Shown: in pieces, positions 10,872 through 21,284 of the stretch
How the letters are laid out: the number at the start of each line of letters is the position of its first letter
Position numbering within the stretch: position 1 is the first letter of the stretch
Notes under the pieces: generated by a model
Database searches by the model: none
What the model was told of the DNA's origin: nothing
What the model saw: the letters and a program-made list of their open reading frames with translations, nothing else
Program-made: the position numbers and the translations under genes
DNA from: Entamoeba invadens IP1
Taxonomy: Eukaryota; Evosea; Mastigamoebida; Endamoebidae
NCBI RefSeq assembly: GCF_000330505.1
Contig: NW_004443753.1
Span: 1 to 64,000 of the forward strand
Reading direction: 5' to 3'
Length of the DNA stretch: 64,000 bases

Positions 10872-11842
10872 ATGAAAATTTCCCAATTATTTGTATTTCC
10901 GAACGTTAGAAAAAGGATAAAAATACCCTTTCTCATTAAAGAAGAACCAAAAGGAAGCTTGGTTTTACATAATAAAAGAATTGAATTTTGCAAAAACCCT
11001 TATTTAAACTTTGTTCCGTTTGCACTTTTTGGAGATGAACAAATTGCCATGTAGGTGTTTGATTTGCACCACAAATTTGTCGCTCCCAAAAACGAAGATT
11101 AGGTGGACAATAATATGCTCGCTTATCCTTCGTGGTCTCGAATTGAACAATTCAACAAAAACTTACTTTTCACTTAAAGATGATATATACACTTACGTTC
11201 AACAACATTGGAAAGTCCTTGGAAGACACCAACAATGTTTGTTTTAATCATTAGTATAATTTTTTTGAGTAATTTTATTATAGTTTTCAATTGTAATCAC
11301 TTGTTATATACGTCTTTTATTAACATGAGTAATACCAAGAATTATCACAAAGATATTCATCACAAGTCCAGAACAATTGGCGGAAATGCATTGTCGATGC
11401 TTTAAACCACGGCACCATCTTCGTGTCAGGAAGGGAGTTGATGAAGACGAGTGGTTATTATAAAGTATCGGATCATTTTAAGGCCAAGAAAGATATTGAT
11501 AAGTATATCATTGAAAAGCTGGCGGAGTATAAAGGCCGATTAAGTTTGGAAGTTAACGAAGAAAGATCACCTGTTTCTATGAAATGTTATAAAGAAGATT
11601 TAAGTCAATCAAAAAGTTGGAAAGGAGAGGAGAGAAGATCAACCACAAGTGAAGATCAAATAGGGACTGAAGTACAAGTTTTCAAAAAAAGCAAAGACAT
11701 CAAAGACAAGCAATATTCACACAAAATACTCGAGTTAGAAAAAATGATTAAAATGCAATTGATTTTGTTGAATGAATTGATAACAACATCTTCTTCGTTT
11801 GGTACCAAAAAAGATGTTTGTTTCAATTGTATTCTTTTTTAA
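10872..11842 (+). pseudogene. Decayed gene, possibly winged-helix type, unrecognised family
   Basis: Coding fragments in three frames line up: 10872-11054 (MKISQLFVFPNV), 11011-11247 (IRWTIICSLILRGLELNN ... TYVQQHWKVLGRH) and about 11335-11842 (YQELSQRYSSQVQNNWRKC ... TSGYYKVSDHFKAKKDI). The first is cut by a TAG at 11052. Between the second and third there is a GTTTGT donor at 11237, but no acceptor restores the frame cleanly. The pattern NNWRKCIVDAL followed by F and SGYYKV resembles the last helix and wing of winged-helix folds; that is weak evidence. The C-terminal third is charged. A host gene damaged by neighbouring transposon activity is the simplest reading. Confidence 0.45.
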
Positions 11843-13004
11843 TGTCATCCAAGAAAAAAAAGAGATATTAATTTGTTTGGAATCAAGAAAACCAACACAA
11901 CTATTATCAATTGTAATAACAAGAAGCTTGTGGATAAAAAAAGGCGAAACTTAAAATGCTTGGAGGCTGTCCAAAAAATTTTACACATTTCACAACCACC
12001 AGACAGCCCAGCTTATAGGTCGTTCTCTTTGTTGTATTGACAAAGTATTAAGTGTATAATGATATTTGTTCTATTCGTACATTTTTGGTTTGCAATTTGT
12101 ACTCAAAACGACAATGATCATAATTTTAAATAAAGACGGAGAAATACCAAACAAGATTTATATGGTCAGTCTGAAAACGTTGTCTACTCTCCAACGTTGT
12201 CCAGGCATTTTTGAACCATTAAAACTGGAATATTTCGGGAAACAGTTTGAAACATTCCCAAAACATCGTTTCATAATTTTTCCGGGATTTGATCGTTTTT
12301 TTAATTCCCAAATTTTTAAACTTATTTTGTGTAATTTTTTGTCAAATGGACAACGTTTTTAGACAGACTTTATATATTTTTAAATAATTCCAATGAAAAG
12401 TGAATCAATTTAATACAATTCTAACCACGATTATTTTTTTTATTTTTATTATACAATTAAAGGATATGAACATAGTTAGACCAGAGGTTTCCAAAATCAC
12501 AATCCTAATTACCCCACGTCACCATTTCATAACCAAAATGTTCATTTTCTCTTATAAATTCGCACTACATTTTCGGCAATAAATATTTTGGAAACACCTG
12601 GTTAGACACAAGATTTATTTAATCATTTTTAAATAATAATTTTTATATTTAAATTGATAGCTTTTGTCTAACCATTAAATCAGATAAAAATAACACCATA
12701 ATGTCATGACTTTGTGGTTACTAATATTATTAGATTAGTGGGAAAACGTTGTCCCGTCGCCAACGTTGTCCTGGGCTTTTTGGTCAATGAAAATTGAAAA
12801 ATATCGGGATCATGTTTTAAACACAAAAAAATCGTCTTTTCAGTTTTTTCCCAATTATTTCAATTTTTACCTAAATCCCGGGGTTTTAAACAATTATTTG
12901 TGTATAAATTGATAAAAAGTACAACTTTGGAGACTGGGACGACATTTTACAACAAACTCTAGTATAAAAAATTTTAATAAAAATTTTAATTTCAAAATAA
13001 TTAG
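11843..13004. other. Intergenic with degenerate repeats
   Basis: No supportable gene. Two related stretches (12172-12300 and 12739-12860) share AACGTTGTC...CCAACGTTGTCC and a following ATAT(T)CGGGA block. Between them 12472-12608 has imperfect terminal inverted repeats (18 of 23 positions match), like a small MITE. Confidence 0.45.
12472..12608. repeat. Small MITE-like inverted-repeat unit
   Basis: The left arm GTTAGACCAGAGGTTTCCAA and the reverse complement of the right arm GTCTAACCAGGTGTTTCCAA agree at most positions. The unit spans about 137 bp and has no coding capacity. The parent element is not identifiable. Confidence 0.4.
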
Positions 13005-13013
13005 TTTTTATTA
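13005..13013. repeat. Target site duplication, left copy (MULE-2)
   Basis: TTTTTATTA immediately precedes the GGG terminus at 13014 and is repeated exactly at 15845-15853. Confidence 0.92.
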
Positions 13014-15844
13014 GGGTGATATTTTCGACCCGCAACTACAAATAGAACAGAAAATGTTATATTTTTTGTTATCTACAAAAATGTGTTATATATAACAAAA
13101 AGAAAAAACAATAAATTTCAATTATTCTATTCATTTTTTTATCAGTTTTCAAATTTTGTGTTTAAACGCCATCAATCTATGGTTTTTAAACATTTGGTGT
13201 TAATAAAACAACGCAAAATATTACAAAACATTATAATGATGTTATACTATAATATAAAAACGTTGTTTTGTCTTGTTAATACATATACACGCAATAAACA
13301 ACACATTTACTTCAATTGAAATTAACAATTTTTTGGTATAATTTGTTAATGGTTTAATATTATATTTTAACTATTATTTTTATGTACATATTAAATCTAA
13401 TTACAACTGAAATTCAAACGACTTTTTTATGTTTTAATTCGAATTCTGTACGCTTATCTCCTTTTAAAGACTGAATGAATATATTTAACCGATCGAAATT
13501 TTCTGTTTTATTCCAAGAAGGACAACACTTTGCCATATGTCCTCTCCCAAGGCATATTTTGCAAACATTACCTTTCAATTCAATTTTTTGAAGTGTTGGT
13601 CCAAGAGGTTTAAATTCCATTCGTTTCTTGGAGACCTTGGTGGAGAAAGGTTTTTCGACGTAGTCTACCAATTTGGCTGGTTTCACCTTTGCAGAAAGAA
13701 GTACAACCGGATCTTTTGAACTAAACTCACCTTCGAACTCCTGCAACTCCTCATTCCCTTTTAACACATTTTCCGATGTAATTTCCGAATGATAAACCGA
13801 ACTGACAAGTTCGAACCACTTTTGTTTTAGAGTGGCATTTTTGAGAATCGCGTCGACCATTTCATCGAATATCACAATGTGGTCCCTTCTTTCCCAGTTG
13901 AAAAATGAATTATTCATAGTACTTTGATAAAACTCATGTTTGGCTATTTTAGTTTTTTCTAAAAATATTTCCTTCCCAAAATCCTCCTTTGAATAAAGCG
14001 ATTTCCTTAAATTTCTTCCGGGGTCAAAGAAATTGCAATACACTTGGTGAAAACAAGGAAAGTACCTTCCATGTTGAACAAAATCAACACAAGTACACAC
14101 TCTTTTACTGCTTGTTTTGAGAGGTCCAAATTTGTCCAACATTGAATAATAATTAAGTAACTTTTTACCCCAATCACAACGTATTTCTGCGGCAGCTTCA
14201 ACTCCAATGAGTTTGGTGAGTATTTTAAAGTCTTCATCATTGAATCCAGTGACACTATCGAACAACAACTTTCTGGCTTTTTCTATAAATATAGTTGTAA
14301 CTTCCACTAACCTTATTATTTTACCACCAGTTCTTTGTTTTATAGTTCCGAAAAAACCTTCTACAACATATGTAGTCGTGTCTTTCGTGTGTCTCTTTGT
14401 AAACTCCGGAAGCCAATTGAATTTAATGTCAATCAACTGTTTCAAAAAACGTTTTTTATCTTTGGACTTCAACTCAAAAGCTGTAGTTGGTTGTTCTCCG
14501 TTACAATAATCAATGAATTCGGCAAATATCTCATTCTTATCGACACATGTATCCCCACTTTCCACTATACTATCAACACAATTGTAGTTTTGTATAAAGA
14601 GAGAAAAAAATCTTCGCTTTTTATAGTTCCATTAATTAACAGTTCAAAGTTTGAAACAATTTTGGAGTTTATTCCAAATGCAGAGATTAAATTGCGTTTA
14701 ATATGTCTGTGACAAAACACAAGATCAACATCTGGATACACTTCTTTGATAGCTGCTGTTTGTGCAATACTTCTGTCAGTCACAAAACACTTAATTGGAA
14801 AGAAACAACTTTTTAAAACCCCAAGAAGTCAGTATAGTATGATGTAAATCGATGTCTCATGAATCCAAATGCAATCAACTGTGAGTTTCCATTGATATCT
14901 TTACATAATGCAGCTTCAATTGGAAGTTGGAATTTATTCGTACAGAAAGTGTCATCTAAAAAAAGTTTTTCTGACACAAATCTACACAGATATTGTTATT
15001 AAAAAAGAAACATTCATCAAATACACCACAGGAGTTGTTAACAAATTGTGTGTCGAATGTTGTTAATGTCTTTGTATAATCTTTTAATTCGTTGCATTGA
15101 TCTTTCGACAAAATACCTAAGAATTTACACCTATGCTCATAAAGGACATCTTTAGAATATTTATCCCCTATTTTTGTCTTGGTTATATTTAGCGGAACAT
15201 TCATTTTAGCATCTTCTTCAACTATCTTTCTTGTTTTTTCGCTCATTCTAACTGCACACTGAGACCGAGGAGGTGTAGTGAATGTATGGTTGTGACGAGT
15301 CCACAATTCAATTGATTCAACAACATTTGATACACAAGTTTTAAAATATATAACAAGAAAGGCACCACAACCATTTTTTGACTCTACACACTTATAAACA
15401 AATTTTTTTCTGAGTCCTCCACTATCCCTCGATACATAAAGGGAGACCTCGTGTCCTTCAATTCGATACCTAGAGTTTTCTCTTATCAACTTTGTTGCAT
15501 TGTCTCTGTTGATTAACTTACAAATTGATTCAAGTCCTTTTTCAACTTCAATTGGTGTAAAATAACCTTCTCCTAAATCTCAAATTTTGAAGCTTGGTAT
15601 CTCTACCATTTGTGTTTGTTTTATATATTAATTTGAAAAAGGGTATTTAACTGACAAACCTTATAATTAAATAATAATTAAATAATAAATATAAATGTAT
15701 TATTAAGTCTTTGTAATTGTTAAAATTAATTATAAAATTGATATTTGTAGTTTTTCTTTTTGTTATATATAACACATTTTTGTAGATAACAAAAAATATA
15801 ACATTTTTTGTTCTATTTGTAGTTGCGGGTCGAAAATATCACCC
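13014..15844. mobile_element. MULE-2, second Mutator-like DNA transposon
   Basis: This 2831-bp element begins GGGTGATATTTTCGACCC and ends in its reverse complement. Terminal inverted repeats are about 94 bp (13014-13107 and 15751-15844) with one clear mismatch at about 13051. A perfect 9-bp duplication flanks it. It carries only a leftward transposase, which is interrupted. Apart from the GGG terminus its ends are unlike those of MULE-1, and its transposase is only distantly similar, so it is a separate family. Confidence 0.95.
13414..15609 (-). pseudogene. MULE-2 transposase, one premature TGA and about three frameshifts
   Basis: ATG at 15607-15609 opens MVEIPSFKI and meets TGA at 15580-15582. 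The same frame continues (DLGEGYFTPIEVEKG) to 14956. Frame changes follow near 14970, 14818 and 14585, and the last frame ends at 13414. Domains in order: a WRKY/GCM1-like zinc finger (YKC, CGA, HNH); the MULE catalytic core with Asp in LDDTF, Asp in VTDRS followed by FCHRH, and Glu in TYVVEGFFG; a SWIM finger (CTC...CFH); and a CCHC knuckle (CKICLGRGHMAKCC). The full path is about 730 codons. The breaks make an active product unlikely unless they are assembly errors. Confidence 0.88.
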
Positions 15845-15853
15845 TTTTTATTA
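15845..15853. repeat. Target site duplication, right copy (MULE-2)
   Basis: TTTTTATTA is identical to 13005-13013 and directly follows the CCC terminus. Confidence 0.92.
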
Positions 15854-15995
15854 ATAATTATTAAAAAAACAAATTTCATAATTTAGTTTTAATTTACCAT
15901 TTTATTATATTAGAACATGAATCTAATACTTATTAATAAACTATTAATAAACTATTAATAAACTATAAATATAATTAATAAGAACTTTAAAAACA

Positions 15996-17716
15996 ATGAC
16001 AAGTTTTACAACCAAAGTAACACAACTGATAGAAAGTAACAACTCGTTTGATATAAGTCAAATGGTTCTGGAATATTTGGGATTTAATGACATAACCGAA
16101 ATTGAGATGAAGTATGCTGGATCAACAAGTGAAGTATGTTCAAAACTTATCGAGGACGGTATCGAGTGCATTACGTGTCACACAGTAATGTGCCATGATT
16201 GCTTTGAAAATGGTATCCACAAATTCCACCAAACAAAGCCGTTCACTGGAATTTGGTTTTGTTGGTGTGGGAATGGATTAGATAACAACTCGTCTGGTTG
16301 TGTCAAACATCATTTTGGGGTGTTACTTTCTGACACACTCGAAATACCAGAAATTCATCACGAAAAAGTAAAAGAACTCGTCTCAATTTCTTTGGACTTT
16401 TTACTGCATTTTTCAACACAAAAGGAAACTTTATCTGCGTTTTTTAAATAGTTTTAAAACTATTAAGTCTAAAAAGTGTGTTAAAAAGTGTTGTTAAGAT
16501 TCTTGGCGATGAGTCGGCGTATGAAATGGCTTTAACAATCGGCGAAGTTCTAAAACAAACGGAAAATGACGAGTACTTGGAATACGTCAAAAATTGTATT
16601 TCACTCATTTTAAGCGAGTTTGAAACTATTTCATATAAAGTGAGCGAACGCTCGGTGCTTCCATATGAAACAATTTTCCAATTCAAAACTCCAAATCGAT
16701 TCAAAATTGAAAGTTCAGATGATCTCATGTTTTGTTTGATTACATTATTGCAACAAATTGAAAGACAAATTACAACCAATTCCTTCAGATTTCAGAGAGT
16801 CCTTGGGGTGCGGAATTGTCAAGCAAACTTTTTCGAAAACATTTCAAACTTAAAATCGTCGGGGATATATTTCAATGAGAAAAGTATACCTCTATTTTTG
16901 ACTCTCTTGAAGAACGTGAGTCGGATTTCAATACCAGACGATTCTCAGATCAAAAACGTTTCGTTGGTTATTGTCAGTGAATTTCAAAAAAAGAGTGTTG
17001 AAGTGTTTTGGGAAATTGTTGAAACAATGAGTGTTGAAACTCTTAAAGCTTTTGTTACTACGTTTATTGACTTTTCATATACACTTCAAAGTGACGAGAA
17101 GACGTTATTGGATGTTTTTGTGGGTATTCTGATAATGGAGGTTCCCAAAGAACTTAAACAATTATTATATCCTCTTGAGGACGATTTTTTAATTGTCCAA
17201 GCATTGAAAAGACTCGAAAATTTCAGTCTCTTCAGTTGTGTCGTTCCGCCCAATGATAAAGTGAGAGAATCACCCATGATTGACAATCCATCACTTTCTC
17301 GTCCTCGTTCCGCAACGAAAACCATTGGTAGTATTGTAAAATACCAATACATTTGTACCGAGATTACCTCAACTTTTCAGATTCTATCAGATTTTCTTGA
17401 ACGGAATGGCGTGAAGGAATTTGTGAAAAAGTGTGGAGCAAGTGGGCTTAAAGAAAGTTACACGTATGATCTCCTTTTGCGAATTTTGAGATTCGACCCG
17501 TCTGATGTGTCATATCTCCAATCCTGTGCGGACACTTTAGTTTTGGCAAACCCGGATGTTCATTTGCGACAAAGTGGAGATATTTTCGTCATTGAAATTA
17601 ACAACAAAATTGCTCCACAAATTTCTTTTGATTTTTTCAACCCTCTCATGTTACTTCTCACCCAAAAACATCAACAAAACCTCTTTGAAATGTTTGTTTT
17701 TTGCTATAAATTATAA
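15996..17716 (+). CDS. UBR-box zinc finger protein (N-recognin-like), two exons
   Basis: The first exon encodes a UBR box at residues 48-107: C-x9-C-x2-C-x4-C-x2-C, then H-x2-H, WCWCG and C-x2-HH. UBR boxes bind N-terminal degrons in ubiquitin ligases of the N-end rule pathway. The frame closes at 16451, and a second long ORF (412 codons) opens in another frame. A GTTTTT...AAAAAG intron at 16439-16476 (38 nt) joins them in frame, giving ETLSA-VLKSVV; an AAG at 16467 would also be in frame. The C-terminal 410 residues look helical and I recognise no RING or HECT domain. The product of about 560 residues is short for an N-recognin, so the ligase function is unproven. Confidence 0.7.
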
Positions 17717-17734
17717 TTAAATAAACTATATTTA

Positions 17735-18089
17735 TCACATCGCTCAAAAAAAGGTACGTCACTCTGTGTCGGGCCAATGACTTTCCATTGTTTTGTGGGA
17801 AAGGGGTAGATGGATGGAAAGTTGAGGTATTACTAAACCAAGAGATTTTAATCAACATGTGTGCTTTGGCTACAAAAACTCCGTCACTAATAACATTAAT
17901 AATAACATTTTTGTGGCTTCGTGTGAAAAGCAAACGTGTCGTTCCACCACACCCAATCAACAAAAGAGTTGTCTTGTTTCTAAGATCTTTCAGCAACACG
18001 TCGACCGTTTGCGCAGTTTGTTTGATATAAGTTGAAGCACTTAAATTGATATGTAGAAAACCGTTTGGAGACTCCTTGCAGAATACCAA
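17735..18089 (-). CDS. Possible small gene, hypothetical
   Basis: Base composition rises here compared with true intergenic DNA. The minus frame reads CGECFVDVLVFCKESPNG ... TYIKQTAQTVDVLLKDL ... TTLLLIGCGG ... SWFSNTSTFHPSTPF. The frame is open upstream to about 18180 but offers no ATG, so a spliced first exon would be needed. It runs into the 3' end of the convergent UBR-box gene. An overlapping plus-strand ORF (17788-18030) is an alternative. I recognise no family. Confidence 0.3.
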
Positions 18090-18350
18090 TACATCGACGA
18101 AACACTCACCACAGAATTTTATAAAACGGCAAAGTAACGTTTTGTAACCAAATTCAAAAATGTTAAATATACCATATTTTATAATTTATCTTACTATAAA
18201 TTTAGTAATAAATGTTAAATGGCTTTCCACATAAAATGAACTTTTTTCACACAAAAAAGTTTGTTTTTCATTCAAAAATTGCACAAACACAACAATTACT
18301 AAAATATACCAAAAAGAACTATAAATTGAACTATACTAAAACATTTAGCA

Positions 18351-20611
18351 ATGTCTTCTGAGAACACAGGAGCCGAGTTGTCAGAGTATCAAAAGTTGAG
18401 ATTGATAGTTGGCGAATATATCACAGTGATGTCCCCGATCTTTCACGGTCCATCATTTCTTGAAATGAGAAACTTCAAAGTTGGATGTGCTGGAATGACA
18501 TATCCAATTGAAAACGTTTCTCCAGCAATTAACATGTGTGACGGACCCAATGGCCTCAGAATTGGCATTTCAATGTTTGTGAAAAACAAAACAGCGTTTC
18601 CGACAGGGATGTGTCTTGCTGCGACGTTTGACACGAAATTGGCTGAGTTAGAAGGTGAGGCGATTGGGGCGGAGTGTGTTGAAGAGAACATTGGGGTACT
18701 TCTTGGCCCTGCTATTAACATTTGCAGACATCCACTCGCAGGAAGGAATTACGAATGCTTTTCGGAAGACCCCCGAGTCGCTGGAGAGATTGGGGCGTAT
18801 TATATAAAAGGAATTCAGAACAATGGGATATCGGCTTGTGTCAAACACTTTATAGCAAATAACCAAGAGACGTCGAGAGAGTATGTCGACGTTAAAATGA
18901 GTGAGAGAGCTTTCAGGGAAATTTACTTGGAACCGTTTCGAATAGCAATTGAAGAAGGAAAACCAATGGCTCTAATGACTTCATATAATAAGATCAACGG
19001 AGAGTACGCAGGAGAGAGAAGAGAATTTTATGAGGTATTAAGAGAGGAATTGCACTATGATGGAATTATAATGACTGATTGGTATGCTTGTAAAGACACA
19101 GTAAAGATGGTCTTGATGGGAAATAATTTGATTGAGCTCGGGGTCGTCCGCAAATTATAATGAATTAAANNNNNNNNNNNNNNNNNNNNNNNNNNNNNNN
19201 NNNNNNNNNNNNNNNNNNNNNNNNNNNNNNNNNNNNNNNNNNNNNNNNNNNNNNNNNNNNNNNNNNNNNTGAACGTGGCCACACTCTACTAAGAAAGAGA
19301 GTTGATGAGTCCGTTGAAAAGATAATTCACTTCACAAATGCCATAAAACCACGTCGCGTCGAGGTCAATGCAAAGGAAGTCGCACTACGTGTTGCAGAAG
19401 ATGGGTGTGTTCTTCTTAAAAACAGCGGCGAAACATTACCACTCAAAAATATTAAAACAGTTGGACTGTTTGGTACAGGCGCATATGGTCCATTTGTAAG
19501 AGGTATAGGAAGCGGTCAGACTCATCCAAGTCATGTAGTGAGTCTAAAAGAATCATTTGAGAAGCGTGGAATTCATTTGGAGGACAACATGAACGGGGGC
19601 TACTCCAAGTACCTCATTGAACAGAACAACAGGACGTATGAGACTTACATGAAAACGTTTAACTTTTTCTTGGACTACGACGAACCTGTCTTGAAAGACG
19701 AGTCCGTCGCGGTTTGTGCGAGCACCAGTGATGTTGGTCTATTTGTGCTCAGTCGAATTTCAGGCGAATTCCGCGACCGAAAAGATGTGTCGTTCCGCCT
19801 CAGCGATCACGAGAGAGATGCCATTAAAAAGATGAGTCATCACTATCACGCGAAGAATAAGAAAGTGGTAATGATTTTAAACATCTGTGGCCCCATTGAG
19901 ATTGAATCATGGATAGATTTAGTTGATTCAATTATAGTAGTTTGGCTGAATGGTGAGGAGCATGGAAATGCAATAACTCATGTTCTTTTCGGCGATGTCA
20001 ATCCATCAGGGAGATTGCCTCTCTCATTTCCCGAAAATTTGGCCAATATTCCGTCACATTCATTCCCTGGCAATCCAAGAGACAATCCAAATGAAGTGAT
20101 TTATGATGAAGATATATATGTGGGATACAGATATTACACGTCGTTTGAAAAAAGGTGCAGTTTCCCGTTTGGCTTTGGATTGAGTTACACGGAATTTGAA
20201 TATTCAGTTCCAATTGTAATTCTCGACAAAAAGAACATCACATTCTCCGTCAACGTTAAGAACAATGGGAAGTGTAATGGCAAAGACGTCGTGCTGTTCT
20301 TTGTAGCACCTCCCAAAAACACAGAATTCAAAATGCCTGTCAGGGAACTTCGTGGGTTCGCGAAGACGGATCTTATTAAAATTGATAGCTCTTTTACTAT
20401 TAATATAACTAGAAGTTACAGAGACCTGTCTTCCTTCGACGAAAAGAGTCACAGCTGGATACTACATAAGGGAACATACAAACTGGAATTATGCAAAGAT
20501 GCGAATACAATCATAAGAACAACCGAATTTATCATCGACAAGGAAATCATTACTCAGAGTTCCAGAAGTTACTGCACCCCTCAACATCCTTTCAACGTTC
20601 TTTCGAAGTAA
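18351..20611 (+). CDS. Glycoside hydrolase family 3 beta-glucosidase, interrupted by an assembly gap
   Basis: The N-terminal part shows the GH3 barrel: DGPNGLR (64-70), GRNYECFSEDP (131-141), KHF at 165-167, and the catalytic nucleophile Asp243 in IIMTDWY. The sequence stops at an apparent TAA (19158-19160) just before 100 Ns (19170-19269). Coding resumes after the gap in an open frame from 19271 with VLLKNSGETLPL, the GH3 C-terminal sandwich (SFEKRCSFPFGFGLSYTEF) and a fibronectin III-like end (VRELRGFAKTDL). GH3 enzymes remove terminal beta-linked glucose. No signal peptide is visible, so a cytosolic role is likely. The stop and the odd residues ELGVVRKL at the gap edge are probably poor contig-end sequence. 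Confidence 0.9.
19170..19269. other. Assembly gap, 100 N
   Basis: Exactly 100 Ns, a conventional placeholder for a gap of unknown size, lie within the GH3 gene. Confidence 0.99.
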
Positions 20612-20918
20612 GACTTATTGACATTTAAACCATATTTATAATTATATTACTATAATTATAGTTCTTTTTCTATAAGTAATTGATTATAAGAAATATCAAC
20701 AATAAACTATAATTATAGAATACTTGTTGCAAAAATAATAATATAATGGCATTGAAATAATGAGGAGATTTTCTACTGAAAAACCATTTCTTATTAATTT
20801 TTCAATTGATATGGTTTAGTTAATTTCCAATCAGATTTCAAAATTGTAATCTTGCAAAACATAGAAATAAAAACAAATAATCGAAAGTTTTTGAAAAGAA
20901 AAAGAACTGAAAATCAAA
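20612..20918. other. Intergenic spacer, no gene seen
   Basis: Very AT-rich, with several TATAATTATA-like motifs after the GH3 stop. No coding potential is seen. Confidence 0.6.
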
Positions 20919-21170
20919 ATGAACGAGCCCGAAATTGCTGTCGAAGTTGAGACTATGCACCGTACTTCTCCAAAACAAAGCAAAAAGAACTTCGGCAGCC
21001 TCACTCGTGGTGGCGCACAAACACAAACAGGCAGCCAAAAAGGTCTCAGAGGAATACCACAAAACAGACAATTCTTCGACTCCGCAGAGTACTCGATGCA
21101 CAAAGAAGAGCAAAAAAAGAAAGAGGAAGAGACCAAAGGGGAGGTGAAGGACCAAATTGAAATTAAGTGA
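20919..21170 (+). CDS. Endosulfine/ARPP-19/Igo-like small protein
   Basis: The 83-residue protein contains QFFDSAEYSM at 51-60. This matches the FDSxDY signature of the endosulfine family, with Asp-Glu variation at the fifth position. In that family the motif serine, here Ser55, is phosphorylated by Greatwall/Rim15 kinase, and the phosphoprotein inhibits PP2A-B55. The rest is basic and charged, with a lysine/glutamate tail, as expected for a disordered inhibitor. ATG at 20919 is the first in frame and base composition rises there. Two antisense frames of about 100 residues overlap it but are phenylalanine/leucine-rich shadows. The motif is the main evidence. Confidence 0.7.
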   Translation: MNEPEIAVEVETMHRTSPKQSKKNFGSLTRGGAQTQTGSQKGLRGIPQNRQFFDSAEYSMHKEEQKKKEEETKGEVKDQIEIK

Positions 21171-21284
21171 ATTTGTTCTTTTGTGTTACTATTTTTATTT
21201 TATATTTCAACTATATATTGTGGTTTATTTTATATGGTACTACCAATTAAAGTATAATAAACTATAGTTATTTCTTTTCACAAT

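Noticed and set aside
20831..21155. Two overlapping minus-strand ORFs of about 100 codons
   Set aside because: They mirror the endosulfine-like gene, and their Phe/Leu richness is the antisense of a Lys/Glu-rich tail.
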